Shown: positions 9,335 through 18,020 of the stretch, in pieces
How the letters are laid out: each line of letters starts with the position of its first letter
Position numbering within the stretch: the first letter of the stretch is position 1
From: an uncultured Clostridia bacterium
Lineage (GTDB): Bacteria; Bacillota; Clostridia; Peptostreptococcales; Anaerovoracaceae
Direction: 5' to 3'
DNA length: 64,000 nt
Assembly (NCBI GenBank): GCA_934255545.1
Contig: CAKQOE010000001.1
Span: 1-64,000, forward strand
Notes under the pieces: model-generated
What the model was told of the DNA's origin: nothing
Seen by the model: the letters and a program-made list of their open reading frames with translations, nothing else
Databases searched by the model: none
Translations under genes and position numbers: made by a program

Positions 9335-9763
9335 TCATATATATTTTTTCAATCTAAATTCTGTCTGTTCACCTTCTTTTTTGCTAACAAGCTCAAATAA
9401 ATTATCACTCGTTGCGAATAGATTCTTTGGGTTTCTTCCTATTATCAAATACTGGTTCTTATCATCCATTGATATATATTTTCTAGTATCATCATTTAAC
9501 AATATATCAGCATTATCAATAACTATAAGTTTCCCTGCTTCGCTCATAATAAGTTTTTTTATATCTTTCTGATAGTCCTGATAATTTATACATACTATAT
9601 TAGGATTTACCGCCATACACTCTCTCATAAATGAAAATGAAGCCGTTTTTCCTGTTGCAGATGAACCGGTAAGAATCGTAATATTATTAGTAAAATCAAA
9701 ATTTATTATATATGAAGTATGGACTGTAGAAAAATGATCCATAACTACAGGTTTACTCTTCAT
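9335..9763 (-). CDS. Small P-loop ATPase of unknown function
   Basis: A 142-residue protein, probably cytoplasmic. It has a Walker A motif (GSSATGKT, about residues 33-40) after a beta strand NITILTG, and a Walker B-like strand KLIVIDNAD at about 79-87. It is much shorter than ABC or AAA+ ATPases and has no signature motif or lid domain, so it may act with its neighbours as a composite enzyme. Its start overlaps the end of the preceding gene by 11 bases, which implies translational coupling. The three-gene cassette 9335-10912 is more AT-rich than the flanking surface-protein genes, consistent with acquisition. Function unknown. Confidence 0.75.
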   Translation of the reverse strand: MKSKPVVMDHFSTVHTSYIINFDFTNNITILTGSSATGKTASFSFMRECMAVNPNIVCINYQDYQKDIKKLIMSEAGKLIVIDNADILLNDDTRKYISMDDKNQYLIIGRNPKNLFATSDNLFELVSKKEGEQTEFRLKKYI

Positions 9764-10196
9764 TATTCCACCACTCCTTTAATTGTTCATAATCAGAGAT
9801 CACAGTTACACCCTTTTCATCACACGTTTTTACTCTATTCATATTGAAAGGAATTACTGCATAATCACTGTAGACTGATCCAGCATCCAATCCATATAAT
9901 ACTTCTAAAGCATTATCGCCACATTCCTTAATGCAGAAAACCTTATCCGGAAAATACATTACATTTAATACTGTTTTACAGCCTGTTGACAAACAGTCTA
10001 TGTCCAGTACAACGCCATTAAATTTCGACTTCATCCTATATTTTCCAATCAGCTTTGATGCATCTATTTTTTCTACGATCGTACCTGCTCTTTCATCTAT
10101 CTTTAAAACTGTATTCTGATTAAAAAACACATCATTCAGTTCCACATATTCTATATTATCCGGTATATCTTTTTTATCTTTAAATATTGTGATCAT
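9753..10196 (-). CDS. Conserved-looking hypothetical protein, middle gene of ATPase cassette
   Basis: A 147-residue soluble protein that I do not recognise. It is rich in predicted beta strands in the middle (KFNGVVLDIDCLSTGCKTVLNVMYFPD) with a short acidic/Trp C-terminus (EWWNNEE). It has no signal peptide or membrane segment. It overlaps the upstream gene by 4 bases (ATGA-type) and the downstream ATPase by 11 bases, so the three genes are surely one operon. Confidence 0.7.
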   Translation of the reverse strand: MITIFKDKKDIPDNIEYVELNDVFFNQNTVLKIDERAGTIVEKIDASKLIGKYRMKSKFNGVVLDIDCLSTGCKTVLNVMYFPDKVFCIKECGDNALEVLYGLDAGSVYSDYAVIPFNMNRVKTCDEKGVTVISDYEQLKEWWNNEE

Positions 10197-10912
10197 ATCA
10201 GTGCCCCCAATCCTACATTTTTAAATTCATTTTGCAGCGATGTACCTAAATAAATATGTTTCATTTTTTGATTTAATGTAAGCTTCGTATGGTCCAGCCC
10301 ACAGATATCATCCTCTTGTCTTCTTGTCCACTCACAACAATTTTGTTGCCAACATTCTCCTAAATCGCTCTTTGAAACTATGAAACCTGTGTTCCTTGTA
10401 AGATCAAATAATAACTTTGCAGATAATTGTTCAATATTGTGGTTATCTAAATTTATGTCATAATCTATGATTTCCTGTATTGCCTTATAGTTCATTTCAC
10501 CTGATCTAATAATCTGAACTAATTTTTTTCGTGCAGCTATAGCACCTGCCCTCTTATCTCTAAATTCATCTTCTGGTGCATATATCCAATCAATAAGTTC
10601 ATCAAATTCCAATAGTGTATATTCAAAACATATAAGATTCAATAATAATACATTATTTCTTTTATCCGCTGCTTCTTTTAGAATTTTTTGTTCCATACAA
10701 ACCTGTACATTATCAAATGAATTGTCTAATGCAATTATATATCTATTATCTTCATCCCTTAATCCACTAACTGATTTTACTAATTCCCAGTTATTCATTT
10801 TGCTTTCAACAATCACTTCTGGGCAGACTTCATGCATAAATGTTGTCCAAAATTTATAGCTTGATTTTTCTATTCTATCCTCTATCCATAAATATGTCTT
10901 AGGTAACATCAT
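10193..10912 (-). CDS. Hypothetical protein, first gene of ATPase cassette (possible TOPRIM-like N-terminus)
   Basis: A 239-residue protein. The ATG at 10912 is chosen because CAGGTGAA precedes it; an upstream in-frame GTG at 10978 lies inside a terminator. The N-terminal ~70 residues (LWIEDRIEKSSYKFW ... YIIALDNSFDN) have the order acidic residue, helix, strand, then an acidic D-x-x-F-D turn. This weakly resembles TOPRIM/DUF4435-type nucleases (inference). The C-terminal third is Cys/Trp rich (ECWQQNCCEW, DDICGLD) and could bind metal. A TATAAT at 10949-10954 is a possible -10. It leads the operon that ends with the small ATPase. Function unknown. Confidence 0.7.
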   Translation of the reverse strand: MMLPKTYLWIEDRIEKSSYKFWTTFMHEVCPEVIVESKMNNWELVKSVSGLRDEDNRYIIALDNSFDNVQVCMEQKILKEAADKRNNVLLLNLICFEYTLLEFDELIDWIYAPEDEFRDKRAGAIAARKKLVQIIRSGEMNYKAIQEIIDYDINLDNHNIEQLSAKLLFDLTRNTGFIVSKSDLGECWQQNCCEWTRRQEDDICGLDHTKLTLNQKMKHIYLGTSLQNEFKNVGLGALI

Positions 10913-10970
10913 TTCACCTGCTTTCGCTGTAGTACAACCAATATATCTATTATACACAAAATCGATCAAA

Positions 10971-11002
10971 AAAAGCACCGCAAAATGGATCGCGGTGCTT
11001 TT
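10971..11002. terminator. Terminator below SLH/Ig-like surface gene
   Basis: Perfect inverted repeat AAAAGCACCGC / GCGGTGCTTTT with a 10-base loop. Followed by a T-tract on the minus strand, it ends the gene at 11023-14244 just before the ATPase cassette. Confidence 0.9.
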
Positions 11003-11022
11003 CGGGATAGTTGATATTTTAT

Positions 11023-14000
11023 TTATTTTACGAACTTTACTTTGACGTAGCTTACTTCGTTCTTGAGTTTGTTTGTTGAGGCGTTGAAGCTGTTTGCGTC
11101 AGGGCCGTATACGTAGTACTGGGTGGTTATGCGGTATACGTTGTAGCCCTTGCTTGCTGTACGGTCGAGGAGTTCTTTCTTTGTGCCGAGGATCGGGGCT
11201 GACGTATCGTATGCGCCTGATCCTGTTGAAGCCCAGATCTGGCTTCCTGTGTTGGAATCAAGGACGTCTACCTTGTACCTTACTGACTTGCCGCTCGGTA
11301 TATTTGCTTTCAGCGTTACTTTGTCTGTATCAGCGAGCGATGACAGATAAACTGTGTATGTGCTGTACGCTGATGAGTTTATATATGAGCTGTTAGTAAA
11401 TGTATCTATAGGCAGGCTGTAGCCTGTGAATGATACGTTGTTTGCCTTCTGGTTTATCCTCTTGAGCTTTACTGTGTAGCTTCTTGAGCCGTATGTTTTG
11501 TCGCTGCTCTTTACGCCTATTACTGCTGTTCCGAGGTCTGTATCGCCCTTGCCGGATGCTGCTGCAGGGATATCGAGCGTCATGTAATTGTCAGTCTTCT
11601 TTACGTCTATGTTTGATTCAGAAGAATTGAATGAGAATGAATATGTCACTGTTTCATTCTTGCTCGTTGACTTCGCCGGCGTTATCTTTACCTGCGTGTT
11701 GTCAGCTCCTACGTAGAAGTTTGTCGTGTCTGTGTTGTCTGTAAATTTCAGCAGGTCGGCGGAGCCGTCGTAGCTTCCGTTAAGAGTCATTTCTGCCTTG
11801 AGCGTATCGAGAGATACGAGCTTCTGTTTTGTATTGATCGTTTCGCAGAACACATTGCCCGGATCGTTTGAGCTGTCGTAGAGCACAAGGTATATATAAT
11901 ATGAAGTGTTTGTGTCAAGACGGCTGAAATCGAGTGACGACCATTCGTTTCTTGATACCTTTACGCTGTCATAGTGGCCTGTGTTTGAAACGCTGCCGAT
12001 GTATGAATGCTCTTTTATCTGCTTTGCAGTCGGCGGATCTGACTTCAGATCGTCCTGGTCAAATATTATGCCGTAAACAGTTCCCTTCTGCAGAGCCTTG
12101 AATGATACGCTTGCTTCATCGTAGTCAGAAGATGACGCTATCCTGTTTGACAGTGAGCTTGATGTAGTCGTAAAGCTGAATGTCTTTGCTGTGACTGCTT
12201 CACCGTCTGTCTGGCTTGCGAGCGTCTTTGCGTTTACAGTTATGTAATAAGTTGTCTCTTCTTCCAGATCGTACTTAGGAGTGATCGTTATCTGCCTGTT
12301 TGAAGAGTCAATAGTCGCTGTGAACGCAACGTCTGTCTTTTTAGTCTCGCCCGGGCCGACCTTCTGTACTGTAAGTACGTCGCTCTTGAGGTATGAGTCT
12401 GAAACTGAAGAGCTGTCTGAGTAACGCTTTACAGCATATCCGAATGTAATAGTCGGAACTGCTGTGAGTGATACTTCTGTCGAGCCTGACGCAGGCTCAA
12501 ACGTGATATCCGCTGCTGAAACTCCTGTTGTAAAGCTGCTTGTAAACAGCGTGTTTTCATGTCCGGCTTCGTCTGTGAGCTCGCCTGCCGCTATCCTGAG
12601 ATAGTATGTCGCGTTGAGCGAAAGCGGGCTGTCCGGAGTTATCGTTACTGACTTGCTGTCTGACGCTACACTTGCAGTGAAATCTACTGAAGAACCGCTT
12701 GAGGAGTTCTTTCTGAGCGATATGACAGTCTCCGCCTGTGAGTCAGTCAGCTTGTTTCCTGTGTTTCCTGTCGCGTGCACGGCTGAGTTGAACTTGAGGA
12801 CTATCGGCTCTGATACTGCGACCTTGGATGCGCCGTTTGCAGGTGTCGGCGTTATAACGAGCGCGTCTGACGGTGCAGGCGTCGGCGTAAGGCCGCCTGA
12901 TGCATATGCCGGCGGAACTGTTACTGACGCGTCTGCGTTTACAGTTGCCGGCTTTATCTCATAAGTAATGCCGTTCACGTGCGCGTTCAGCGTGCCTACT
13001 GTTCCTGAGCCTGTGAATGAAGTTGAAGCTCCTGAAACGTCAGCTGTCGTTACGACAGCTCCCGCTGCCAGCGCTACTGTAGTTTTTGATGCTGCAGACG
13101 TTACTTTCAGAGACTTTATCGTTCCTGATGTAAGCGCAATGTCTACTTTTTCCTGCGGGATATCAACGCTGTTGAAATTGCCTGACATCGTTATGTCGGC
13201 CGCGCGGCCGATCGTTACGTTGTCGATACCCTTGCCGAAATCTCCGTTTGCTGTAAGGTTTATATTTTCTATAGTTGCTTTATTTGTGACCGAAGTTCTG
13301 AGTACGGTAGTCTCGCCCTTTGCATAAACGCGGACATCGTTGCTTGTATTTACGTCAACGTTTGCTATCCTTGAGTTGAGCAGCGCTACGCCCCTGTCTG
13401 AGCCGCTCTTTCCTCCGTTTACTTTAAGACTTCCGAGTATAACGCAGTTGCTGAACGTTATGACGTCATCCTTTGCTGTCGCGTCTATAGTCATGTTGTT
13501 GGAGTATATCGTATCTTTAAGTACGATGTCTGAGCCGTCATGAGCTACGATGCGCTTGTTGTTCTTGTCTATAGTTTCCTTCTGAAGCACTAATGTAAGG
13601 ATCTTTGCTGCCTGACCTCTGGTCAGATTATCCTTTGGATGAAGCTTACCGTCATTGTATGCGCCGAGATAGCCTTTTGCAGTTATCTTTTCGAGCGCTG
13701 TTTCTGCCCAGTATTCTACATCCTTGTAGTCGCTGTATACTTTCAGCGTGGCGTTAGAACCTGATGTAGGAACGATCCTTGAGAGCATGACTGCAGTCTC
13801 CTGACGGGTTATCTTTGCGTCAGGCGCAAAGTCTCCGTTTGATTTGCCTGATATGAAGCCTGCTGCAACGCCCTTCTGGACATCGTTGTAATACCACTTT
13901 CCTGATTTTACGTCAGGGAAGTTTATATCTGTTTCGGCTGTGTTTCCGATAGCTGAGTTGAGCATCTTTGTGAATTCTGCTCTTGTTATCGGGTTATCCG

Positions 14001-14244
14001 GCTTGAACGTTCCGTCTGTGTAGCCTGAAACAAAACCGTATTTTACTGCTTCTTCGATATAAGTTTTAGCCCAGTGCTTCGATGTGTCCTTGAATTCTGC
14101 CGCGTAGCTCTTAAATCCGTCTCTCGTCTGCGGTATGACTGCTGTAGAAAGCACCATGAGTACCGCAAGAGTGACCGACAGGGCTGCGGAAGCAAGGCTC
14201 CAAGCTTTTACAGGGCTTTCCTGTCTTTCCATGAATCTCCTCAT
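11023..14244 (-). CDS. Large SLH-domain surface protein with Ig-like (Big_5) domains
   Basis: A 1073-residue exported protein. A long signal/anchor spans about residues 13-45. Three SLH repeats lie at about 50-215 (GYTDGTFKPDNPITRAEF, GKSNGDFAPDAKITRQE, AYNDGKLHPKDNLTRGQ). A Ser/Thr/Asn-rich stretch at ~230-430 looks like a beta-solenoid. Two Big_5-type Ig-like domains follow at about 455-700 (PANGASKVAVSEPIVLKF; PASGSTEVSLTAVPTITF). The C-terminal portion is Cadherin-like/beta-rich. The start is ambiguous: ATG 14244 has AGGGGG upstream, while ATG 14232 has GAGGAG at closer spacing. Likely a wall-bound adhesin or envelope-shaping protein. Unrelated in DNA to the other two SLH genes. Confidence 0.9.
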   Translation of the reverse strand: MRRFMERQESPVKAWSLASAALSVTLAVLMVLSTAVIPQTRDGFKSYAAEFKDTSKHWAKTYIEEAVKYGFVSGYTDGTFKPDNPITRAEFTKMLNSAIGNTAETDINFPDVKSGKWYYNDVQKGVAAGFISGKSNGDFAPDAKITRQETAVMLSRIVPTSGSNATLKVYSDYKDVEYWAETALEKITAKGYLGAYNDGKLHPKDNLTRGQAAKILTLVLQKETIDKNNKRIVAHDGSDIVLKDTIYSNNMTIDATAKDDVITFSNCVILGSLKVNGGKSGSDRGVALLNSRIANVDVNTSNDVRVYAKGETTVLRTSVTNKATIENINLTANGDFGKGIDNVTIGRAADITMSGNFNSVDIPQEKVDIALTSGTIKSLKVTSAASKTTVALAAGAVVTTADVSGASTSFTGSGTVGTLNAHVNGITYEIKPATVNADASVTVPPAYASGGLTPTPAPSDALVITPTPANGASKVAVSEPIVLKFNSAVHATGNTGNKLTDSQAETVISLRKNSSSGSSVDFTASVASDSKSVTITPDSPLSLNATYYLRIAAGELTDEAGHENTLFTSSFTTGVSAADITFEPASGSTEVSLTAVPTITFGYAVKRYSDSSSVSDSYLKSDVLTVQKVGPGETKKTDVAFTATIDSSNRQITITPKYDLEEETTYYITVNAKTLASQTDGEAVTAKTFSFTTTSSSLSNRIASSSDYDEASVSFKALQKGTVYGIIFDQDDLKSDPPTAKQIKEHSYIGSVSNTGHYDSVKVSRNEWSSLDFSRLDTNTSYYIYLVLYDSSNDPGNVFCETINTKQKLVSLDTLKAEMTLNGSYDGSADLLKFTDNTDTTNFYVGADNTQVKITPAKSTSKNETVTYSFSFNSSESNIDVKKTDNYMTLDIPAAASGKGDTDLGTAVIGVKSSDKTYGSRSYTVKLKRINQKANNVSFTGYSLPIDTFTNSSYINSSAYSTYTVYLSSLADTDKVTLKANIPSGKSVRYKVDVLDSNTGSQIWASTGSGAYDTSAPILGTKKELLDRTASKGYNVYRITTQYYVYGPDANSFNASTNKLKNEVSYVKVKFVK

Positions 14245-14304
14245 AGAATCTTTTCCCCCTTTCAGTTTTCCCGGCAGAGCCGGGCATGCAGAACTTTATT
14301 GATA

Positions 14305-14760
14305 TTACTTATCCTGTTCCTCCTGTGTTTTTTCAGGAAGCCTTACGACTACACAGTAGTCGGAAGCTTTTTCTATTTCTTCCTCAGTGAAGTCGCCGAC
14401 TATGGCCAGGAAGCTTTCATCCTCAGGCTTGAAGAAGTTTTCTGCATAGTCCCATATACCGTTTCCTTCACATGAATCAGCGTTGTTGAAAATAAGTATG
14501 GTATCGAGCGGCACGATCATATCGTGGACTGCTTTTTCTATAAAGTAGTACGCGTCGCGTCCTGTAGGCTGCGTGTTTATGTATTCTCTTACTTCCTGGT
14601 TGTTCTTGAGATTTATGTGTATCATGTTGTGGAAATACTCAAGAGCGAAATTTTTTATGACCTCTGTGCGGTCTTCTTCTGTGCTTCCTGTGAGAAGCAG
14701 AGTCTTATAATCCTGAAACTGGAGCTTCCAATCAAGCAGCTGCGGTAATATTCTTTCCAT
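14305..14760 (-). CDS. Hypothetical P-loop-like ATPase fragment or stand-alone domain
   Basis: A 151-residue soluble protein that looks like the N-terminal half of an AAA-type ATPase. A TLLLTGSTEEDRTEV strand-loop sits where Walker A is expected but lacks the GK[ST] triad, and TILIFNNAD resembles a Walker B strand. Its general plan recalls the small ATPase at 9335-9763 (LTG strand, then an xxNAD strand), although that one keeps an intact P-loop. GGAGG precedes the ATG by ten bases. It may be a nucleotide-binding-deficient relative. Function unknown. Confidence 0.6.
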   Translation of the reverse strand: MERILPQLLDWKLQFQDYKTLLLTGSTEEDRTEVIKNFALEYFHNMIHINLKNNQEVREYINTQPTGRDAYYFIEKAVHDMIVPLDTILIFNNADSCEGNGIWDYAENFFKPEDESFLAIVGDFTEEEIEKASDYCVVVRLPEKTQEEQDK

Positions 14761-14779
14761 AATACTTTTCCTCCGTTGC

Positions 14780-14826
14780 GACCGCTCGCGCGGTCAGTCT
14801 GTATGCTGCACTGCCCGCGAGGGCAG
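14780..14826. repeat. Pair of GC-rich hairpins upstream of rsmA stop
   Basis: GACCGC-TCGC-GCGGTC (14780-14795) and CTGCCC-GCGA-GGGCAG (14811-14826), 15 bases apart, in the 137-base gap before 14898. Confidence 0.75.
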
Positions 14827-14897
14827 CCGCTGTAAAAACATCTTTCATTTTCCCTTAAACACATTGATTTACCAGTGTATATTTTAATTATACCACA

Positions 14898-15776
14898 TTA
14901 CTGCCGGTTTAAAGCCCGCCTTGCGATTTCATTTGCGACAGCGGCGAATTCGTCGAGGCTGAGCGTCTCGGCCCTTCGCTTCGGATCTATGCCTGCTGCG
15001 TCGAGCGCGTCTGCTATCTCAGGCTTTGGCAGTCCTCTCACTCCTGTGAGGGAGTTGAGCAGTGTTTTGCGGCGCTGGCCGAAGCCGCCTTTTACTGTTT
15101 CAAAGAATATCTTCTGATCGATAAGGTCTACCGGACATTCTTTTCTGAGGTCGAGGCGTATGACTGTGGAGTCTACCTTCGGGCGCGGCACGAATACTTC
15201 CTTTGGCGCGTCTGCTACGTGCGTTATCGTGCAGTAAAAGCCTACAGCGACTGTCAGCGCGCCGTAGTCCTTGCCTCCCGGCTCTGCCTTGATGCGGTCG
15301 GCTACTTCCTTCTGCATCATTATCGTTATGCTGTCTGCAGGAACGCTTTCCTCCAGGAGCTTCATGATTATCGGTGTCGTTATATAGTAAGGAAGATTTC
15401 CTATCACTCTGACTTTGCCGCCGTCCGCCGGGCGGTTTGCTTCGACTATCTCGGTCAGGTCTGTTTTCATTATGTCGGCGTTTATGACTTCTACGTTGTC
15501 ATACTCGGCGAGCGTTTCTTTGAGTATAGGTATGAGCTTTTTGTCTATCTCTACAGCTATAACTTTGCCGGCGCGCTCGGCCGCCGCTGCTGTCAGGACG
15601 CCCATTCCCGGACCTATTTCTATTACGAGGTCTTCCGGCTCGATGTCTGAGCCGTCAACTATGTCTTCTATTATATGTATATCGGACAGGAAATTCTGAC
15701 CGAGGCTTTTTGAATGGCGGAAGCCGTGTTTTTCTCTTATTTTCGCCATTGTAGACGGCGAGTACAGTTTGTCCAT
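14898..15776 (-). CDS. rsmA: 16S rRNA (adenine-1518/1519-N6)-dimethyltransferase
   Basis: A 292-residue RsmA/KsgA enzyme that dimethylates two adjacent adenines in helix 45 of 16S rRNA during 30S maturation, using SAM. Visible motifs are the family N-terminus HSKSLGQNFL, SAM-binding motif I VIEIGPGMGVLT (about 50-61), acidic motif VIAVEID, and catalytic NLPYYITTPI (about 125-134). Length is normal. It is the last gene of the yabP-yabQ-divIC-rnmV-rsmA run, 27 bases after rnmV. The rnmV-rsmA adjacency is conserved in Firmicutes. Confidence 0.97.
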   Translation of the reverse strand: MDKLYSPSTMAKIREKHGFRHSKSLGQNFLSDIHIIEDIVDGSDIEPEDLVIEIGPGMGVLTAAAAERAGKVIAVEIDKKLIPILKETLAEYDNVEVINADIMKTDLTEIVEANRPADGGKVRVIGNLPYYITTPIIMKLLEESVPADSITIMMQKEVADRIKAEPGGKDYGALTVAVGFYCTITHVADAPKEVFVPRPKVDSTVIRLDLRKECPVDLIDQKIFFETVKGGFGQRRKTLLNSLTGVRGLPKPEIADALDAAGIDPKRRAETLSLDEFAAVANEIARRALNRQ

Positions 15777-15802
15777 TATTTCTCCGTTTTCTTGTATCTC
15801 TC

Positions 15803-16414
15803 TTATTTTTCTATATCGCGGATCGCGTTTTCAAGGTCTTCGCGTGATATCCCGTAGTTGTTAAGGCGTTTCAGGAAGCCCTTTGAGTTGGCGTAGCCTA
15901 TGCCGAGCTTTCTGCCGAGCGCGTCGCGCAGCTCTCTTGAGCCCTCCCCCGCTGCAAGGCCGTAATACATCATGTCTTTTTCTGTAAACTCCGAATGCTG
16001 CTCTGTAAGAGTCCTGCCTGCAGCCTCGATAGCTCGCGCTATCACATCGGGACTTGCATTTTCAACGCCTATATCTGTATCAGCCTTGTCCTTCGCCTCA
16101 GACTTTGATATATATGCCTGAAGCGCGTCTGGAAAAAGATCTGTAAGGCGCTGGCGTATCCTGGTTCCGGCGTGATCCGGGTCTGTGAGTATTATGATGC
16201 CGCGGGTTTTATATGCGTTTTCTATCCTGTCTATAGTCGCCTTGCTTATGCCGTAGCCGTGTGTCGCGATTATGTCGGCATTGACTGCTTTCTGGACTGC
16301 GTCGATGTCGTCGCGGCCTTCTACGACTATAACTTCTTTTATCAATTCACTTTTATTACTGTTCTGTGTCATTCTGTTCTGTGCTGTCTTCCTGTTTTTT
16401 ATTTTTGCTGTCAT
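15803..16414 (-). CDS. rnmV: Ribonuclease M5 (5S rRNA maturation)
   Basis: Up to 203 residues. It matures the ends of 5S rRNA precursor in Firmicutes. A TOPRIM domain fills the N-terminal half: IVVEGRDD carries the catalytic Glu, and IILTDPDHAG the DxD pair. The C-terminal DUF4093-like part ends at LNNYGISREDLENAI. The start is uncertain: an ATG at 16414 lies inside the upstream divIC-like gene, and a second in-frame ATG at 16372 also overlaps it. Neither has a strong Shine-Dalgarno site, so translational coupling to the upstream gene is likely. Next to rsmA as usual. Confidence 0.93.
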   Translation of the reverse strand: MTAKIKNRKTAQNRMTQNSNKSELIKEVIVVEGRDDIDAVQKAVNADIIATHGYGISKATIDRIENAYKTRGIIILTDPDHAGTRIRQRLTDLFPDALQAYISKSEAKDKADTDIGVENASPDVIARAIEAAGRTLTEQHSEFTEKDMMYYGLAAGEGSRELRDALGRKLGIGYANSKGFLKRLNNYGISREDLENAIRDIEK

Positions 16415-16928
16415 CGTCGTTTACGTATATGATCTCGCCCTGTTTTGCCATTTTAAGCCATTCCCGCGCCTGTTTTTCCATGTACGCGTCACTGCCTATC
16501 TGGTTTACCTGCTTTTCAAGGTCATCCTTTTCTTCCTGCAGCTCTGCAAGCTTTCGCTCTGCCTCATTTTTCTGTATCTTCAGGTTTATGATGTTGCCTA
16601 CTGAAAAGGCCAGTGCGGCGATCACTACTATTATGACAGCGATAGCTATTTTTTTCTGTGTGGACATCGCGCCTTTTTTCTTTTTTTCTCTGCGCTTTTT
16701 GCTTCTTTTAGCGGCTTCGTCCTGCTCGCGCGGCTCGTATCTCTCGTCGCCGCGGGACATATCGTCCATCATTTCCTGCATTATGGACTTTTCGCCGCGT
16801 TTTGCTCTTTCAGCTTCTGCCTGCCTGCGCAGCTTCTGCCTTCTTTCATCGCGTTTGGAGTCAATGTCTATGATATTCTGTTCTGTCAGTTCCCTGGCTT
16901 TCTGTTTTTTCTTACGTCTCTTCGCCAT
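16356..16928 (-). CDS. FtsB/DivIC-like septum-formation protein
   Basis: A 190-residue bitopic membrane protein. A long, highly charged cytoplasmic N-terminus covers residues 1-90. One transmembrane helix follows at about 92-110, then a coiled coil at about 115-150 (NEAERKLAELQEEKDDLEKQVNQIG) and a short tail with the family pattern EKQAREWLKMAKQGEIIYV. In Bacillus the equivalent divIC sits close to yabP-yabQ, and DivIC joins FtsL and DivIB in the divisome. The cytoplasmic extension is longer than usual. Its 3' end overlaps rnmV. Confidence 0.85.
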   Translation of the reverse strand: MAKRRKKKQKARELTEQNIIDIDSKRDERRQKLRRQAEAERAKRGEKSIMQEMMDDMSRGDERYEPREQDEAAKRSKKRREKKKKGAMSTQKKIAIAVIIVVIAALAFSVGNIINLKIQKNEAERKLAELQEEKDDLEKQVNQIGSDAYMEKQAREWLKMAKQGEIIYVNDDDSKNKKQEDSTEQNDTEQ

Positions 16929-16944
16929 GTCAATTCCTTTTTAT

Positions 16945-17463
16945 TTACGAGATCACAAAATATGCAGTTGTAATAAGTATAACATAAATCACCGATATAG
17001 TATGCCTTCGTTTTGATTTTCCGACGGCAAATGTACGCAGTCCTACGGCAAGCCCGGTAAGGAGTCCGAGCGTTTCATGTATGCTCAGTCTGCCGTAGCT
17101 GCTCCTGAACCAGAATCTTGCAATTACTACGCCTGCAATAATGCAGAAGATGATGTCGAATATGACGAGCGCTCCGCGCACTAGCGGGCGGCGCGCGCAG
17201 CGGGCCGCCCGGTCTGCCTGCCACCGCTTTATACAGCCGTTGTACGTCTGAAACATGAAAGCAACGCAGGCTCCGCATGCAGCCATTATAAGCATCTCTC
17301 TCAGCTGCTGCGCCATAAAGTCAAAACCGGTAAGCGGATCCGGCGTCGGCTCTCCCGTCAGTCTGTCCACAACGTCAGTAAAAAAGTATCTCATGCAGTC
17401 AATGACAAGCGCTGCCGTCCCGGCTGCCGCATCTGTAAATCCCATGATGATCACACTCCGCAA
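16945..17463 (-). CDS. yabQ: Spore cortex biosynthesis protein YabQ-like
   Basis: A 172-residue membrane protein with three or four hydrophobic segments (about residues 10-25, 55-75, 95-120 and 150-170). The segment ACGACVAFMFQTYNGC matches the conserved QT.D-like turn of YabQ. It is placed 2 bases after yabP and just before the divIC-like gene, exactly as in spore formers. YabQ is a forespore-membrane protein needed for cortex formation. Sequence similarity is modest; the assignment leans on context. Confidence 0.75.
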   Translation of the reverse strand: MRSVIIMGFTDAAAGTAALVIDCMRYFFTDVVDRLTGEPTPDPLTGFDFMAQQLREMLIMAACGACVAFMFQTYNGCIKRWQADRAARCARRPLVRGALVIFDIIFCIIAGVVIARFWFRSSYGRLSIHETLGLLTGLAVGLRTFAVGKSKRRHTISVIYVILITTAYFVIS

Positions 17464-17465
17464 GG

Positions 17466-17729
17466 CTACTTCATGAGCCGTTTAAGAAGGCTTACGCTGC
17501 TTTCCTGAACTGACTCTGTGTAGACGAGGCTCGAGCATTCACCGCTTATGGATACATTTCCTGTTTCAAGGTCGAGCTGCGTTATCTTAAGGTTTCTTCC
17601 TTTTACTGACAATCCGCCCTCGCGAAGCGTTATATGTATATGCTCGCTGTCAAAACTCTTCACATCAGTCACAGCTGTAACTGTAAGGCTTTCACGATTT
17701 TCCATTATTATTGAATGATCTGTCATCAT
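17466..17729 (-). CDS. yabP: Sporulation protein YabP
   Basis: An 87-residue soluble protein of the YabP/YqfC family, with the family features NRESLTVTAVTDVKSFDSE, a beta-rich centre (GGLSVKGRNLKITQLDLETGNVSI) and a C-terminal helix LLKRLMK. Length is typical. First gene of the run toward rsmA, with yabQ two bases downstream. YabP acts in spore cortex/coat morphogenesis. Its presence supports a spore-forming ancestry for this organism. Confidence 0.9.
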   Translation of the reverse strand: MMTDHSIIMENRESLTVTAVTDVKSFDSEHIHITLREGGLSVKGRNLKITQLDLETGNVSISGECSSLVYTESVQESSVSLLKRLMK

Positions 17730-17770
17730 ATTTTCATCCCCGTTCCGGTGCTGTGCAATTAAATCGTTTT

Positions 17771-17924
17771 ACCGGCAGGTATGCTGCTGCGCTGCAGCGG
17801 TCCTGCCTGTAACAATAATTATGCGTAAACTGCGGGATGTATGACGGTTATATGGTTTTATGCGCGGAGCGCTTTATCGGGTAACGGCGCGCGCATGCGC
17901 GCCCTTTTGACGGCGTGAGCCGTC
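17771..17924. repeat. Cluster of GC-rich hairpins
   Basis: Three elements lie in the 291-base gap 17730-18020: a GGCAGG...CCTGCC outer stem around an inner CTGC/GCAG palindrome (17774-17807 region), GGCGCGC-GCAT-GCGCGCC (17886-17903), and GACGGC-GTGA-GCCGTC (17909-17924). Confidence 0.75.
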
Positions 17925-17939
17925 GGCAGGCATGTAAAA

Positions 17940-17959
17940 GGGGCTGCGTGAGCAGCCCC
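17940..17959 (-). terminator. Terminator of walR-walK
   Basis: Perfect 8-bp stem GGGGCTGC / GCAGCCCC with tetraloop TCAC on the minus strand followed by TTTT, 62 bases after the walK stop. The loop is the same as in the dispersed hairpin family. Confidence 0.85.
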
Positions 17960-18020
17960 GGCCTTACTTTTATGTTGTTGACCTGCATTTGTATATGTTT
18001 TACTTTTTATATTTTGCGCC

